This document shows, piece after piece, positions 36,141 to 46,070 of a stretch of 64,000 nt of DNA. Numbering within the stretch: position 1 is the first letter of the stretch; each line of letters begins with the position of its first letter. The notes beneath the pieces are model-generated. The model saw only the letters and a list, made by a program, of their open reading frames with translations. It did not search any database and was not told where the DNA came from. The position numbers were made by a program, and so were the translations under genes. Source of the DNA: Voacanga thouarsii (taxonomy: Eukaryota > Streptophyta > Magnoliopsida > Gentianales > Apocynaceae); the NCBI GenBank assembly GCA_026120185.1, contig JANUWF010002425.1:620001-684000 (forward strand), written 5' to 3'.

Positions 36141-37726
36141 GCATGATTAAATTTTATTTTTGTTTGGGAATGTTGTATTTTCGGCCTTGTGTGCTTTAGA
36201 GAAGAGTAAAGGTGTTGTCCTAGGAGAGACATGATAGTAGGATCCTAATCCGACTCTTATGCCCTACAAAAATTTTGAAGGGAATTCATACCCTTCTTGA
36301 TCCTTAGTTTTTCCTACTTCTCAATTCATTATGTTGGTCAATTTGTTCTAGCCAATTTCATTCTAGAAAATTTTAGTAAAGTGCCATGGCTTTAAAGGTT
36401 CAAAAATGTCTAAGTGTAAGACATCATATGGACCAAAAAAGGGTAGGAGTTAAGGAAGGTTCCCAAGAGATTAAACTCCATGGTTGAACCTTCAAAACCC
36501 CACTCTAGCTATGTTCATTTTCATGAAGTAATCGGGAATTTTTCCAGCTTCTTGTGCATTCAAGGTGTCAAAATTTTCAGCCATCATTCCCTCCCAAATA
36601 CTGCCAGAAATATAGCCTTCTTGGCCAGCTTGAAATCGGAAATTTTATGGCCAAATTCGGACTGCACAAATGTTGTGTAAACAAAAAAATTTTCTGGGCA
36701 AATTCGCAGCTTAGGTGAGCCTGAACCAAGCTGTTTTCTTCTAGTATTTCACCAGAAACTTAGCCACATTTTTCCTCCATAAAGAAGGATGGAAACCAGC
36801 CTTGAAATTCCTCTGAATGCCCCTTCAAATCCTTTGCAAACTAACTGGAAAATGGCAGCAAAGGCTGCCCAGAAAATTCCAGCAACTTGCGAAATTCTGT
36901 ATAGAATTTTTCCAGCTTTGTTTCCTTTTCCAGCCCTGACCGAAACTCCCTCATTTTTCTGTACAAACTTCTCTTGAATAGTCATGAATTGAGCTCCATC
37001 ATCTTTCCCAACTTTCTGCTCAAAAAACCAGTCATGGCTGCCCCTAAAATATCTCCAACAATTACTTCAATCAAGCCATTGATTGAAGACCAAAATTTCA
37101 CCAAATATGTTTAGTAAACTTCCATAAAACATCCCTTAAACAACCAGACCTTCCTTCACTATTGTACTCCCTCTTTTCGGCCACCATTAGGCTTCTTCAA
37201 ACAGCTTTCATTCCAACAGAATCCCTAGCCAACAGTCGGCCATTACAGCTTCCAAAAAGCTCTCCATTCATCAAAGATCTTCTTGCCATATTTTGTTTCC
37301 AAATTTGATCTCCTAAAATATTCTTTTAGGAATTCAAACAACCAGCCTTTCCTTTTCCTATCAAACTAGAAATTCAATTGCCAAAACCCCTCAAACAATT
37401 TGGCCACTCTAATCCCACAAAAATTTGGCCAGCTTCAATCGAATCCTCTCCATTCTCTTCAACCTTCAAGAACACCTAGAACACCAAGAACACCTACTCA
37501 CTTTCTCTCGCCTAAGGCCACCAAAACCACTTCAATCTTCTTCAAAAAAATTATAGATTGTACCTACTCACTTCTATGAAGCCATTCCTACCTCTTTTAA
37601 CATCAAACTTTGAAATCCAACTCTCTATTTTGGATCGAAAACTAGTATTTTGGTGAAGGCTCAAGAACACCTTCAAGGTAAGCATGTTCAATCAATTTCA
37701 TCTTCACTCATCTTCAACTTCTAATG

Positions 37727-37786
37727 AATATATATATAATCATACTAATGGACTCTCTTTTTCTCTTTTCTCTCTCTCTCTCTCTT
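37727..37786 (+). promoter_or_regulatory. Candidate LTR promoter: TATA-like run and CT tract
   Basis: ATATATATATAA lies about 20 bases upstream of a CT-rich stretch ending CTCTCTTGGCCGAATG. The same arrangement (AT run, then a (CT)n run of variable length, then GGCCGAAT) occurs in Solo1 (45980-46075) and, reversed, in Solo2 (51465-51535). A TATA run plus pyrimidine patch is a common plant core promoter layout. That it drives this LTR is inference. Confidence 0.4.
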
Positions 37787-38199
37787 GGCCGAATGGTGAC
37801 TTCCACCATGGCCTTGTTTTCTTCATCTCTCTTGGATGGATCTAGTCTCCTAAGAGTAAGATCCATTCGAGACTCCTCCAAAGTACTCATCAATCAAGTA
37901 AGCCTCGTCAACCCCCCCCCCCCCCCTTTTTTTTTTAAAATTCTAGATTCATGTCTCTAGGATGATATTGGAAGGAGATGGATTATGATTAGGGTTTTAG
38001 CATGTGTTGTTGTGATGAGCTGAGATTGAAGCATGAATAAATGTGTGTATATGATGCAGATGGGATTGATAAATGAGTTGATTGTCTTAGTTGATTGTAT
38101 GGTGTTTTTAGGGTTTAATGCATGTCTCCATATTGTAAGTGGTATATGTGATCAAGCATGTGAGAGATTATGTCACCTTTGGTGAATAGGGTTTATGTT

Positions 38200-39890
38200 T
38201 GTTAGTGTTGTGTCCTAGAGGCAATCACTTGTACCATGTATATTGTATATTAAATTAATAAGAGGCATTCTTTATCTTTCAATTTGATTGTTATATCTAA
38301 CTATGTATACAAACCGTTAGATAAAGTCCCTAGTACAACACAGTGTTAAGGAAATCATGATAGAGATCATGATGTGAGATTCCTACTACACTATGCAGTG
38401 TTTGTACTTAAATAATCCCCAGTCATAGTATTAATAAGATGGGACATTATTAATACGCCAAGACTGGCACATGTTATATCTCTTGATTGGATCAAGCGGT
38501 GGTTCTCATATCCATGGGTATTGAGATACTCAGGATTAATGTGTGGATGCTTGTTTTGAAACAAGTTCATTGGATGACCTAGCTACGAGATAATCACTTG
38601 GATAACTATTTAGTGCCAGTGATAGAATCTCATTATAGCAAGTGTGCAAGTATCCTTAGACTTGAGATCTCCAAGGTACTTTGTTTATCGAGCATTGTAC
38701 TTTGATTCTAATCTTTGGAGTCATATCTAGGACCGCCTATGGGATGGATATTGGGTACAACGTAAAGTAAACGAAAGTAGTTGAGAGGGTCAATAAAGGA
38801 TTCACCACTCCTAATAGTAGGAGAGTATATCTCAAGGCCACTTGTAGAAATCATTACTCATGAAGTCCTTGGCCAAGGCGACTATGTGATGGAAATGGTT
38901 CCAATTGATACACATATCGAGTAATGGATTTCTTGAACAAGTACTAAAATATTCGGGCCAGAATTAATAATATTCTGGAGGAAGTTGGCACTAATTCCAT
39001 GCTCTAGACTGAATGAGATATTGTATGTTGAAAGGAGTTTATTGCACTGATAATTTACTATTGAAAGGTTCATGTCAAGCCACTTGACTTTCTGGACTTT
39101 TGGGTGGTCAAGAGTCATTGCTAGATATAGCTCTTGATATGCTAAATATGAATTTATTAATTAGAGAATTAATAAATTTAATCATTTATTTTATTAAGGA
39201 TTATTAATTCTAATATTGTTAGAATTAATTCATCTTATGCTACCAATAAGACCAGGAAACCTAATGGGTCACACACAATAAAGGTTTGAATGCTCAAATA
39301 TATTATTTGATAATATTGTGGGGTTAATTAAGAGAAGGGAATATATTTATAGGTGAATTATAAGTTTGTTATAATTCATGGGACCTAATTATAATTAAGT
39401 AAACTTCATGGACCAATTTGTTGACAATTGGACGTTGAAGGACTAAGTTGCAATTTATGGTAATTATAAATCTATAAATATAAGGAAACAGTTTCCTTAG
39501 GGTTTGAGACAAACTATTCACGCAATAATAGAGAAACCGTTTCTCTGCCTCTCTCTTGATCAAACCCTAGCCGTCTCTCTTCTTGATCAAAACCCTAGCC
39601 TCCTGAATTCTACTAGCATAGAATTGTGAGACTGTGAGCATTCAACCTTGTGTGGATTATCATTAGAGGGAGTTCTTTCTTGGACTTCAGTTGAGCTGCA
39701 GTGAACGGTTTTGGATAATCTGGATCGCGCCTGCGTTCTTGTTTCTGAAATTTTTGAATTCCGGCTTCACGAGGTAATAAATGCAATCTTCTCATTTTGC
39801 CGTTTCTATTGCAAACCCGTGATCCATGGCTTGGATTTCTTGTTGTTTTCCGCTGCGCTTAATCTGATTATGCATGATAGAAATCCTACA
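38200..39890 (+). repeat. Co3 5' LTR
   Basis: 1.69 kb with TG...CA ends and the Angela-type words CCTAGAGGCAATCACTTG near the start. No gene inside; ORFs at 38882-39118 and 39369-39563 are chance frames. Confidence 0.85.
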
Positions 39891-39891
39891 G

Positions 39892-39903
39892 TGGTATCAG
39901 AGA
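39892..39903 (+). other. Co3 primer binding site
   Basis: TGGTATCAGAGA, one base inside the LTR end; an 11 of 12 match to the initiator tRNA-Met complement. Confidence 0.85.
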
Positions 39904-40740
39904 CAACGGGTTTGTGTTTTAATGGGATGTTTTATTGCTTTGAATTGTTCAAGCATGTAAATTGCAAGATTACAGCATGTTAATTGTATGATCATGTCTG
40001 CTGGTTTGTATGTAATCATCTGGGTTTTGTTTTGAATAATCTGGGTTGCAGAAATCGTTTCTGCGTTGTGGGTTTTATGCTTTTGAAAATATTGCAGAAT
40101 GGTTCTGCGTCTGTGTTCAGGTTTTGGCTTCAGTTGATGTTCATCCTGTAATTACGCCTTCCGTTTAACAATTTGGATTGTTAAATTGATTGTGAGAATG
40201 ATCACAATGGTTTGTTAATAAAGATTAACAAAGATCAATGTCAAAAATTGGTTTTGATTGATCTTGGAACGGCCCCGAACTGAACAAAAAAAAATTTCCA
40301 GAAAATCCAAGCCGCACGCGGTGGTTACTATTCGGTTTTTTTTTTTTTTTAAAAAAAAAGGTTCTGGAATAGAATTTTGAAAGGGAAAATCTTATTTGAT
40401 GAGAGGTGGTAAAATAAAAATTTTTTCAAGGGGGCGCTGCCCCCCTTGACCCCCGCCCACTGACCGGCCAGCAGGATCACCGTTATCGTTGCGTGACGGG
40501 ACCCAGAAGCATTTTCTCAAAATTAGTTTTGAGACAATCAATTTTATTTTTCAAACTAGTGATTTTGAAAATTTAAAATTAATGTTTTTTCTTAAATGTT
40601 GATTTTAGAATTTGTTTTATTTTCCCAAAATAATGATTTTGGAATAATAAAAGTATATGTTTATTTTGTTTAAGCATAGTTAATGGCATGGTGGATGGTT
40701 ATGGACTAAAATAAACTATATCTGTTCATGCATTTTTTAC
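39904..40740 (+). other. Co3 leader with GC palindrome
   Basis: Non-coding. Contains GGGGGCGCTGCCCCC at about 40432-40446, followed by TTGACCCCCGCCCACTGACC and GGCCAGCAGG, a block shared with the Co2 leader. No gag is reached before the break at about 40740. Confidence 0.65.
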
Positions 40741-40761
40741 CGCTTTATTTTAATGAAATAG

Positions 40762-40941
40762 GGCCTGCGTGTCCTGCCTTCTTTCGTTCCTCCTCCTAGT
40801 CGAGTTAAGCCCAGGAAGAGTTCTAGGTGACCCGGGAAGGAGCCAATGGAGGGGTTTGCCAGTGGGCCTGGGATAGATTTCTCTAAGAACTCTGGGGGAT
40901 GGTTGTATGAGGCTGACTTTGGAGATTCGGATGAGGACTAG
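40762..40941 (+). pseudogene. Gy5: C-terminal remnant of the extra ORF upstream of gag
   Basis: A plus-strand frame with one internal TGA ends at TAG 40939-40941. Its last 30 residues include GFA, a 12-residue gap, GWLYE, four residues, DSDED. The intact Gy6 extra ORF ends with GFA, an 11-residue gap, GWLVE, four residues, DSD. Order and spacing match closely although the rest has diverged. It lies 272 bases upstream of the gag start at 41214, like the Gy6 ORF (323 bases). The 5' part is replaced by the Co3 leader. Confidence 0.6.
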
Positions 40942-41213
40942 AGGGTCTAAAGAGCTGTTAGGATCAAGATTGTTTATTTTCTGATTTTCCATGAACTTCC
41001 ATGTTAAGGATTTCCTTTCTGTTTACTGTTTTCATTTCAAAGTTCTGCAAATAAGAGTACCTAGAGTACTCTAAGGTTTGAGAAAAAATTTTTATGCAAT
41101 CTCTTATACAAAAACTTACATATGATTTTCTTTTACTTAAACCTAAATATGAATGCATGCTTAAAATATTTTAAACTTGAATGCATACACTCATTATCTG
41201 GGCAAGGTTGAGA

Positions 41214-43607
41214 ATGGCACCCAAGCGCCGTGTAGCTATATCAAGTAGAAGAGTTCCAGAGGCAGAACCTGTGACATTGGAGGTTGAGATGACCCAAATA
41301 TAGTCACCCAATCGGGGAATTGAGAGTATGCCAGATTTGGAAATGGGGTTGGAAACACCTATTAAAGTGATAATGGACCAAGCTTTTTGCCGAGTTTATC
41401 AAGTGTGAGTTTTGGCTGGATAGTGTAGCATTTCTTGGCCATGTGGTGACCAAGGAGGGAATCAAGGTAGACCCAGTAAAGGTTGAAGCAGTGTCAAATT
41501 GGAAGTAACCGGAGAACATCACTGAGATTCGAAGCTTCTTGGGATTGCTGGTGACTATAGGAGGTTCATCCAAGGATTCTTGACGGTCGCATCGCCTATG
41601 ACCTGACTGCTGAGAAAAGATGTTCCATTCGTTTGGAATGAGAAATATGAGGAAAGTTTTCAAGAACTGAAGCGAAGATTGATACAGCACTGGTATTGAG
41701 TCTGCTAGAGGAAGATAAGCCTTACGCGCTGTATACCGATGCCTCGAAAGAAGGATTGGGAGCAGTACTGATGCAAGATCGGAAAGTGATCGCTTATGCT
41801 TCTCGGAAGTTGAGGCCTCATGAAGACAACTACCCTACTCATGATCTAGAGCTGGCAGCTATCGTGCTCGCTTTAAAGAAATAGCGACACTACCTATATG
41901 GAACTGAATATGAAGTGTTCACCGACCACAAGAGTCTGAAGTATATCATCACCCAGAAGGATCTGAATTTAAGGCAACAGAGATGGATGGAATTCCTAGA
42001 AGAATACTGTTGTCCAATCAACTACCATCTCTGGAAGGCCAACGTTGTGGCTGATGCCCTGAGCAGAAAAGTTGGTATAGCCAAACTAAGAGTGCAGGAA
42101 ATTCAAGTGGTTCAAGATATGTTGGACAGAAAGGTGGAAGTGCAAGAGGAGAGAATTGTTATTAGTATTCTAAAGTTGGCACCAGATTTAAGATGGGAAA
42201 TCGTGGAAGCTCAGCAAAGCAATGCCGAGTTTTAGCTTTTCAAGGACAAGGAGCTCAAGTGGCCAGGCAGTGAATTCCGTCAAGACGAGGCAGGAGTTTT
42301 GCATTTCAGGGATCAGTTGTGTGTACCCGGAGAGCAGCAATTAAAGGACAAAATTTTGGAAGAGGCACACAAGAACAAGTACGCCATTCATCCGAGGGAA
42401 GTCAAGATGTACCAGGATCTAAAAAGAGCCTATTGGTGGCCCGGACTGAAGCAGGGCGTGGTCAAGTATGTCTCGACCTGTCTTACCTGCCAAAAAGTTA
42501 AAGCAGAGCACAAGAAGTCAGCAGGACTATTGCAGCCATTCCCCGTACCGGAATGGAAGTGGGAGGAGGTGACTATGGATTTTGTCACCGGACTTTCCAT
42601 GTCAAGGACCCAGAAGGACGCCATATGGGTAGTGGTGGATCAACTAACCAAGGCATCCCATTTCATACCGGTAAATGTAAGAGACTCTGTGGAGAAGCTG
42701 GCTCAGACTTATGTTCGAGAGATAGTCCGACTGCATGGAGTGCCTTCAAGTATTGTGTCTGACCGAGACCCGAGGTTTACGTCTCGCTTTTGGGGCAAGT
42801 TTCAAGAATCAATGGGGTCGAGTCTAAAGTTCAGTACGACGGCACATCCGCAGACCGATGGGCAGTCAGAAAGGGTTATACAAATATTGGAGGATATGCT
42901 TAGGGCCTGTATTCTGGATTTCAGGGATAAGTGGATCGAGTATGTGCAGTATTCAAAGCTATCATATAATAATAGTTATCAAGCTTCAATTGGGATGGCT
43001 TCGTATGATGGACGCAAGTGTCAAGTACTGCTATATTGGAGTTGGTCAGAAGATGGTCACATAAGCAAAATTGGAGAAGTTTGTGTTCAAAGAATGTCAG
43101 ACAAGGTTGAGCTAATCACGGAAAGGCTAAAGGCAGCTCAGAGCCAACAGAAGAGCTATGCGGACAATAGACGGAGAGGGTTGGAATTTCAAGTAGGAGA
43201 CAACATATTTCTGAGATTGACGCCGAATAGGGGAATCTTGAAGCATCCGAATGGTGGAAAGCTGAATCCGAGGTATTTGGGACCGTTCCCGATAAAGGAA
43301 AGGATTGGACCGGTAGCTTACCGATTGGATTTGCCAGATCGGTTGACGGGAATTCACGATGTGTTTCATGTGTCAACTGAAGATGTACAATGCTGATCCT
43401 GGTCATGTTCTGAATTGCGAGCCGTTGGTGTTACAACCCGATCTGAGCTATGTGGAGAAGCCCGTGATAATATTGGACCGTAGTATCAAGAATCTTTGGA
43501 ACAAGTAGATACCGATGGTTAAGGTTCAGTGGAAGCATTATGGCACGCAGGATGCCACGTGAGAATTAGAAGAGTGGGTTATGCGGTAGTATCCCGATCT
43601 GAAATAG
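41214..43607 (+). pseudogene. Gy5: gag start fused to RT end, RNase H, integrase, chromodomain
   Basis: Begins MAPKRRVAISSRRVPEAEP (gag start), stops at 41301, then at about 41380 jumps into RT (KCEFWLDSVAFLGHVVTKEG). Most of gag, all of protease and the RT active site are deleted. RNase H is well kept ([35 protein letters not shown]). A 365-codon open stretch (42299-43396) covers the zinc region (H, H, then CLTCQKVKAEH), the core (MDFVTGLSMSRTQKD, IVSDRDPRFTSRFWGKFQ, TDGQSERVIQILEDML) and LGPFPIKERIGPVAYRLDLP. A frameshift at about 43375 and a TAG precede the chromodomain, and a TGA falls in its Trp-containing end. Confidence 0.88.
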
Positions 43608-43653
43608 AGGTATGCTTGAATTTCGGGGCAAAATTCTTCTAAGGAGGGGAGGA

Positions 43654-44070
43654 TGTGAAACCCCAGCTGAAACCAACCTTAGAGTAAAGGGGTTGGGATG
43701 CATATCATATTTATTTGCATGTTTAAATATATTTTTATATGATTTTATGTTCTTTGGATTTGTGTTTTATAGTCTCAAGGGCTTAATTATGTTTATTGAG
43801 TAAGAAGGGCAAATTGATAATTTTTGCTTGAGGTGAAAATAGGGAGATAGCTTAAGGATTAAATAGGAAAAATATTTTGGAGAGAAAATAAGAACAAGAG
43901 TTGTTGTGATTTAGTGGTTAGAGCTTTAGAATTAATTCTTGAGGTTTTGGGTTCAAATTCCATCATTGGAACTTTAGCATGATTAAATTTTATTTTTGTT
44001 TAGGAAGGTTGTATTTTCGGCCTTGTGTGCTTTAGAGAAGAGTAGAGGTGTTGTCCTAGGGGAGACATGA
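43654..44070 (+). repeat. Gy5 3' LTR, segment 1 (continues at 48404 and 63966)
   Basis: Starts TGTGAAACCCCAGCTG after the tract AAGGAGGGGAGGA. It carries a tRNA-like segment (43898-43965; A box GATTTAGTGGTTAGAGC, B-box-like GGGTTCAAATTCC). Solo1 interrupts it at 44070. The next part of the same LTR is 48404-48735, and the next begins at 63966 and leaves the window. Confidence 0.85.
44066..44070. other. Solo1 target site duplication, left
   Basis: CATGA, matched by CATGA at 48399-48403. Confidence 0.88.
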
Positions 44071-44311
44071 TGTGAAACCCCAGTCGAAACTAACCTTAGA
44101 GTAATGGGGTTGGGATGCATATAATATTTTAATGCATGTTTAAATATATTTTTATATGATTTTATATGCTTTGGATTTGTGTTTGATAGTCTCAAGGGCT
44201 TAATTGTGTTTATTGAGTAAGAAGGGCAAAATGGTAATTTTTGCTTGTGGTGAAAATAGGGAGATAGCTTGAGGGTTAAATAGGAAAAAAATATTTTAGA
44301 GAGAAAATAAG

Positions 44312-44390
44312 AACAAGAGTTGTTGTGGTTTGGTGGTTAGAGCTTTGGAATTAATTCTTGAGGTCTTGGGTTCAAATTCCATCATTGAAG
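44312..44390 (+). other. tRNA-like segment in Solo1
   Basis: TGTGGTTTGGTGGTTAGAGC (A box, 44324-44343) and GGGTTCAAATTCC (44368-44380), about 255 bases from the LTR start. Confidence 0.6.
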
Positions 44391-46024
44391 CTTTAGCATT
44401 ATTAAATTTTGTTTTTGTTAGGGAAGGTTAGATTTTCGTCCTTAGGTGCTCTAGAGAAGGGTAAAGGTGATGTGCTAGGGGAGACATGATAGGAGTACCC
44501 TAATCCTACTCTTGTACCCTACAAAAATTCCTAAGGGAATTCATACCCTTCTTGATCCTTAGTTTTTTTTACTTCTCAACTCATTAGGTTGTTCAATTTT
44601 TTCAAGCTAATTTTATTCCAGAAAAATTCCAGCAAAGTGATGTGACTTTGAAGGTTCAAAATGTCTAAGTGTAAGACATCTTATGGACCGAAATTGTGTA
44701 GGAGTTGGGGAAGGTTCCAAGAGAATTACTCTTCCTAGTGAACCTTCAAAACTTCACTCTAGCTATGTTCATTTTCCTTCAAGTATTGATCTGAAATTTT
44801 TCCAGCTTCTTGTGCCTTCAAGGTGTCGAAATTTTTAGCCATCATTCCCTCCCAAATGCTGCCAGAAAATGGTCCTCTTGACCAGCTTGAAATCTGAAAT
44901 TTTCTGGCCAAATTCGGACTGTACAAATGCTGGCAAAACCAGAAAATTTTCTTGGCAAAACCGCAGCATATATGAGCTTAAACCAAGCTATTTTCTTCTA
45001 GTTTTCTCCCAGCTCCTTAGCCACATTTTTCCTCCATCAAGAAGGCTGAAAACCAGCCTTGAAAGACCTCTAAAGTCCCCTTCAAACCCTCTCAAACTAA
45101 CTGGAAAAATGGCAGCAAAAGCTGCCCAGAAAATTCCAGCACTTGCGAAATCCAGTGCAGAATTTTTCCAGCCTTGCTTCATCTTCAGCCATGTCCGAAA
45201 AATTCCTCATATTTCTGTCCAAAATTCTCTTGAATAGCCTTGAACTGAACTCCATTGTCTTCCCCAGCCTACTGCTCAAAAAACCAGTCATGGCTGCCCC
45301 TAAAATATCTCCAACAATTACTCCAATCATGCCTTGATTGAAGACCAAAATTCCAGCTATCCTAATTTAGTAAACTTCCATAAAATGTCCCTTAAACAAC
45401 CAGACCTTCCTTCACCATTATACTCCCTCTTTTCGGCCACCGTTAACCGTCTTCAACCAGCTTTCATCCAGCAAAATCACTGAACATCAGTCGGCCATAG
45501 CAGCTTCCCAAAAGCTCTCCATTGATCAAAGATATTCTTGCTATATTTTGTTTCCAAATTTAATTCCCAAAAATATTCTTTTAGGATTTCAACAACCAGC
45601 CTTTCCTTTTCCTTTCAAACCAGAAAAATCATCTACCTAAACTACACAAGCAATTCGGCCACTGCAAACATACAGAATTTGGGCAGCCTCAAATCTAAAA
45701 TTCCTCCATTCTCTTCAACCTTCAAGCACACATAGAACACCAAGAACACCTACTCAATTCTCTCGTCTAATACCTCTTCAAACCACTTCAATCTCCTTCA
45801 AAAACATTTCAAATTTCATCTACTCACTGCCGTGAGTCCACCCATACCATTTTTAACATCAAACTCCAAAATCTATCTCTCTTCTTTGGATAAAAAATCA
45901 GTATTTTTGTAAAGGCTCAAGAACACCTTCAAGGTAAATTTGTGCAATCAACTTCATCTTCTCTAATCTCTAATCTCTAATGAATATATATGTGTATAAG
46001 CATGCTAATGGACACTCTTCTTCT

Positions 46025-46029
<5 letters not shown>

Positions 46030-46068
<39 letters not shown>
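46030..46068 (+). repeat. (CT)n microsatellite in Solo1
   Basis: An uninterrupted CT run of about 39 bases followed by GGCCGAAT. Gy4 (37770-37785) and Solo2 (51466-51484, as GA) have shorter runs at the same LTR position. Confidence 0.95.

Positions 46069-46070
<2 letters not shown>

Larger units (their letters stand above)
35819..38199 (+). repeat. Gy4 3' LTR (interrupted by Co3)
   Basis: Starts TGTGAAACCCCAGTTG after the polypurine tract GGAGGGGAGGA. It is the same family as the Gy5, Solo1 and Solo2 LTRs. It carries a tRNA-like segment (36055-36140), a TATA-like run (37727-37738) just upstream of a CT-rich tract (37752-37786), and a run of 15 C followed by 10 T at 37912-37936. It is cut at about 38199 by the Co3 LTR. 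ORFs at 36480-36985 and 37724-37960 are not considered genes. Confidence 0.82.
38200..40740 (+). mobile_element. Co3: Ty1/copia 5' LTR, primer site and leader
   Basis: A plus-strand copia start of the Co1 family: LTR 38200-39890 (TGTTAGTGTTG...ATCCTACA), initiator tRNA-Met primer site at 39892-39903 (TGGTATCAGAGA), then about 840 bases of leader. It inserted in the Gy4 LTR. The coding region and 3' LTR are missing; at about 40740 the leader runs into the extra-ORF remnant of Gy5. Confidence 0.82.

Noticed and set aside
44869..45348. Overlapping ORFs up to 122 codons in Solo1, with relatives in Solo2 and Gy4
   Set aside because: Frames are not conserved between the LTR copies (different lengths, strands and stops), so they look like chance frames in LTR DNA.
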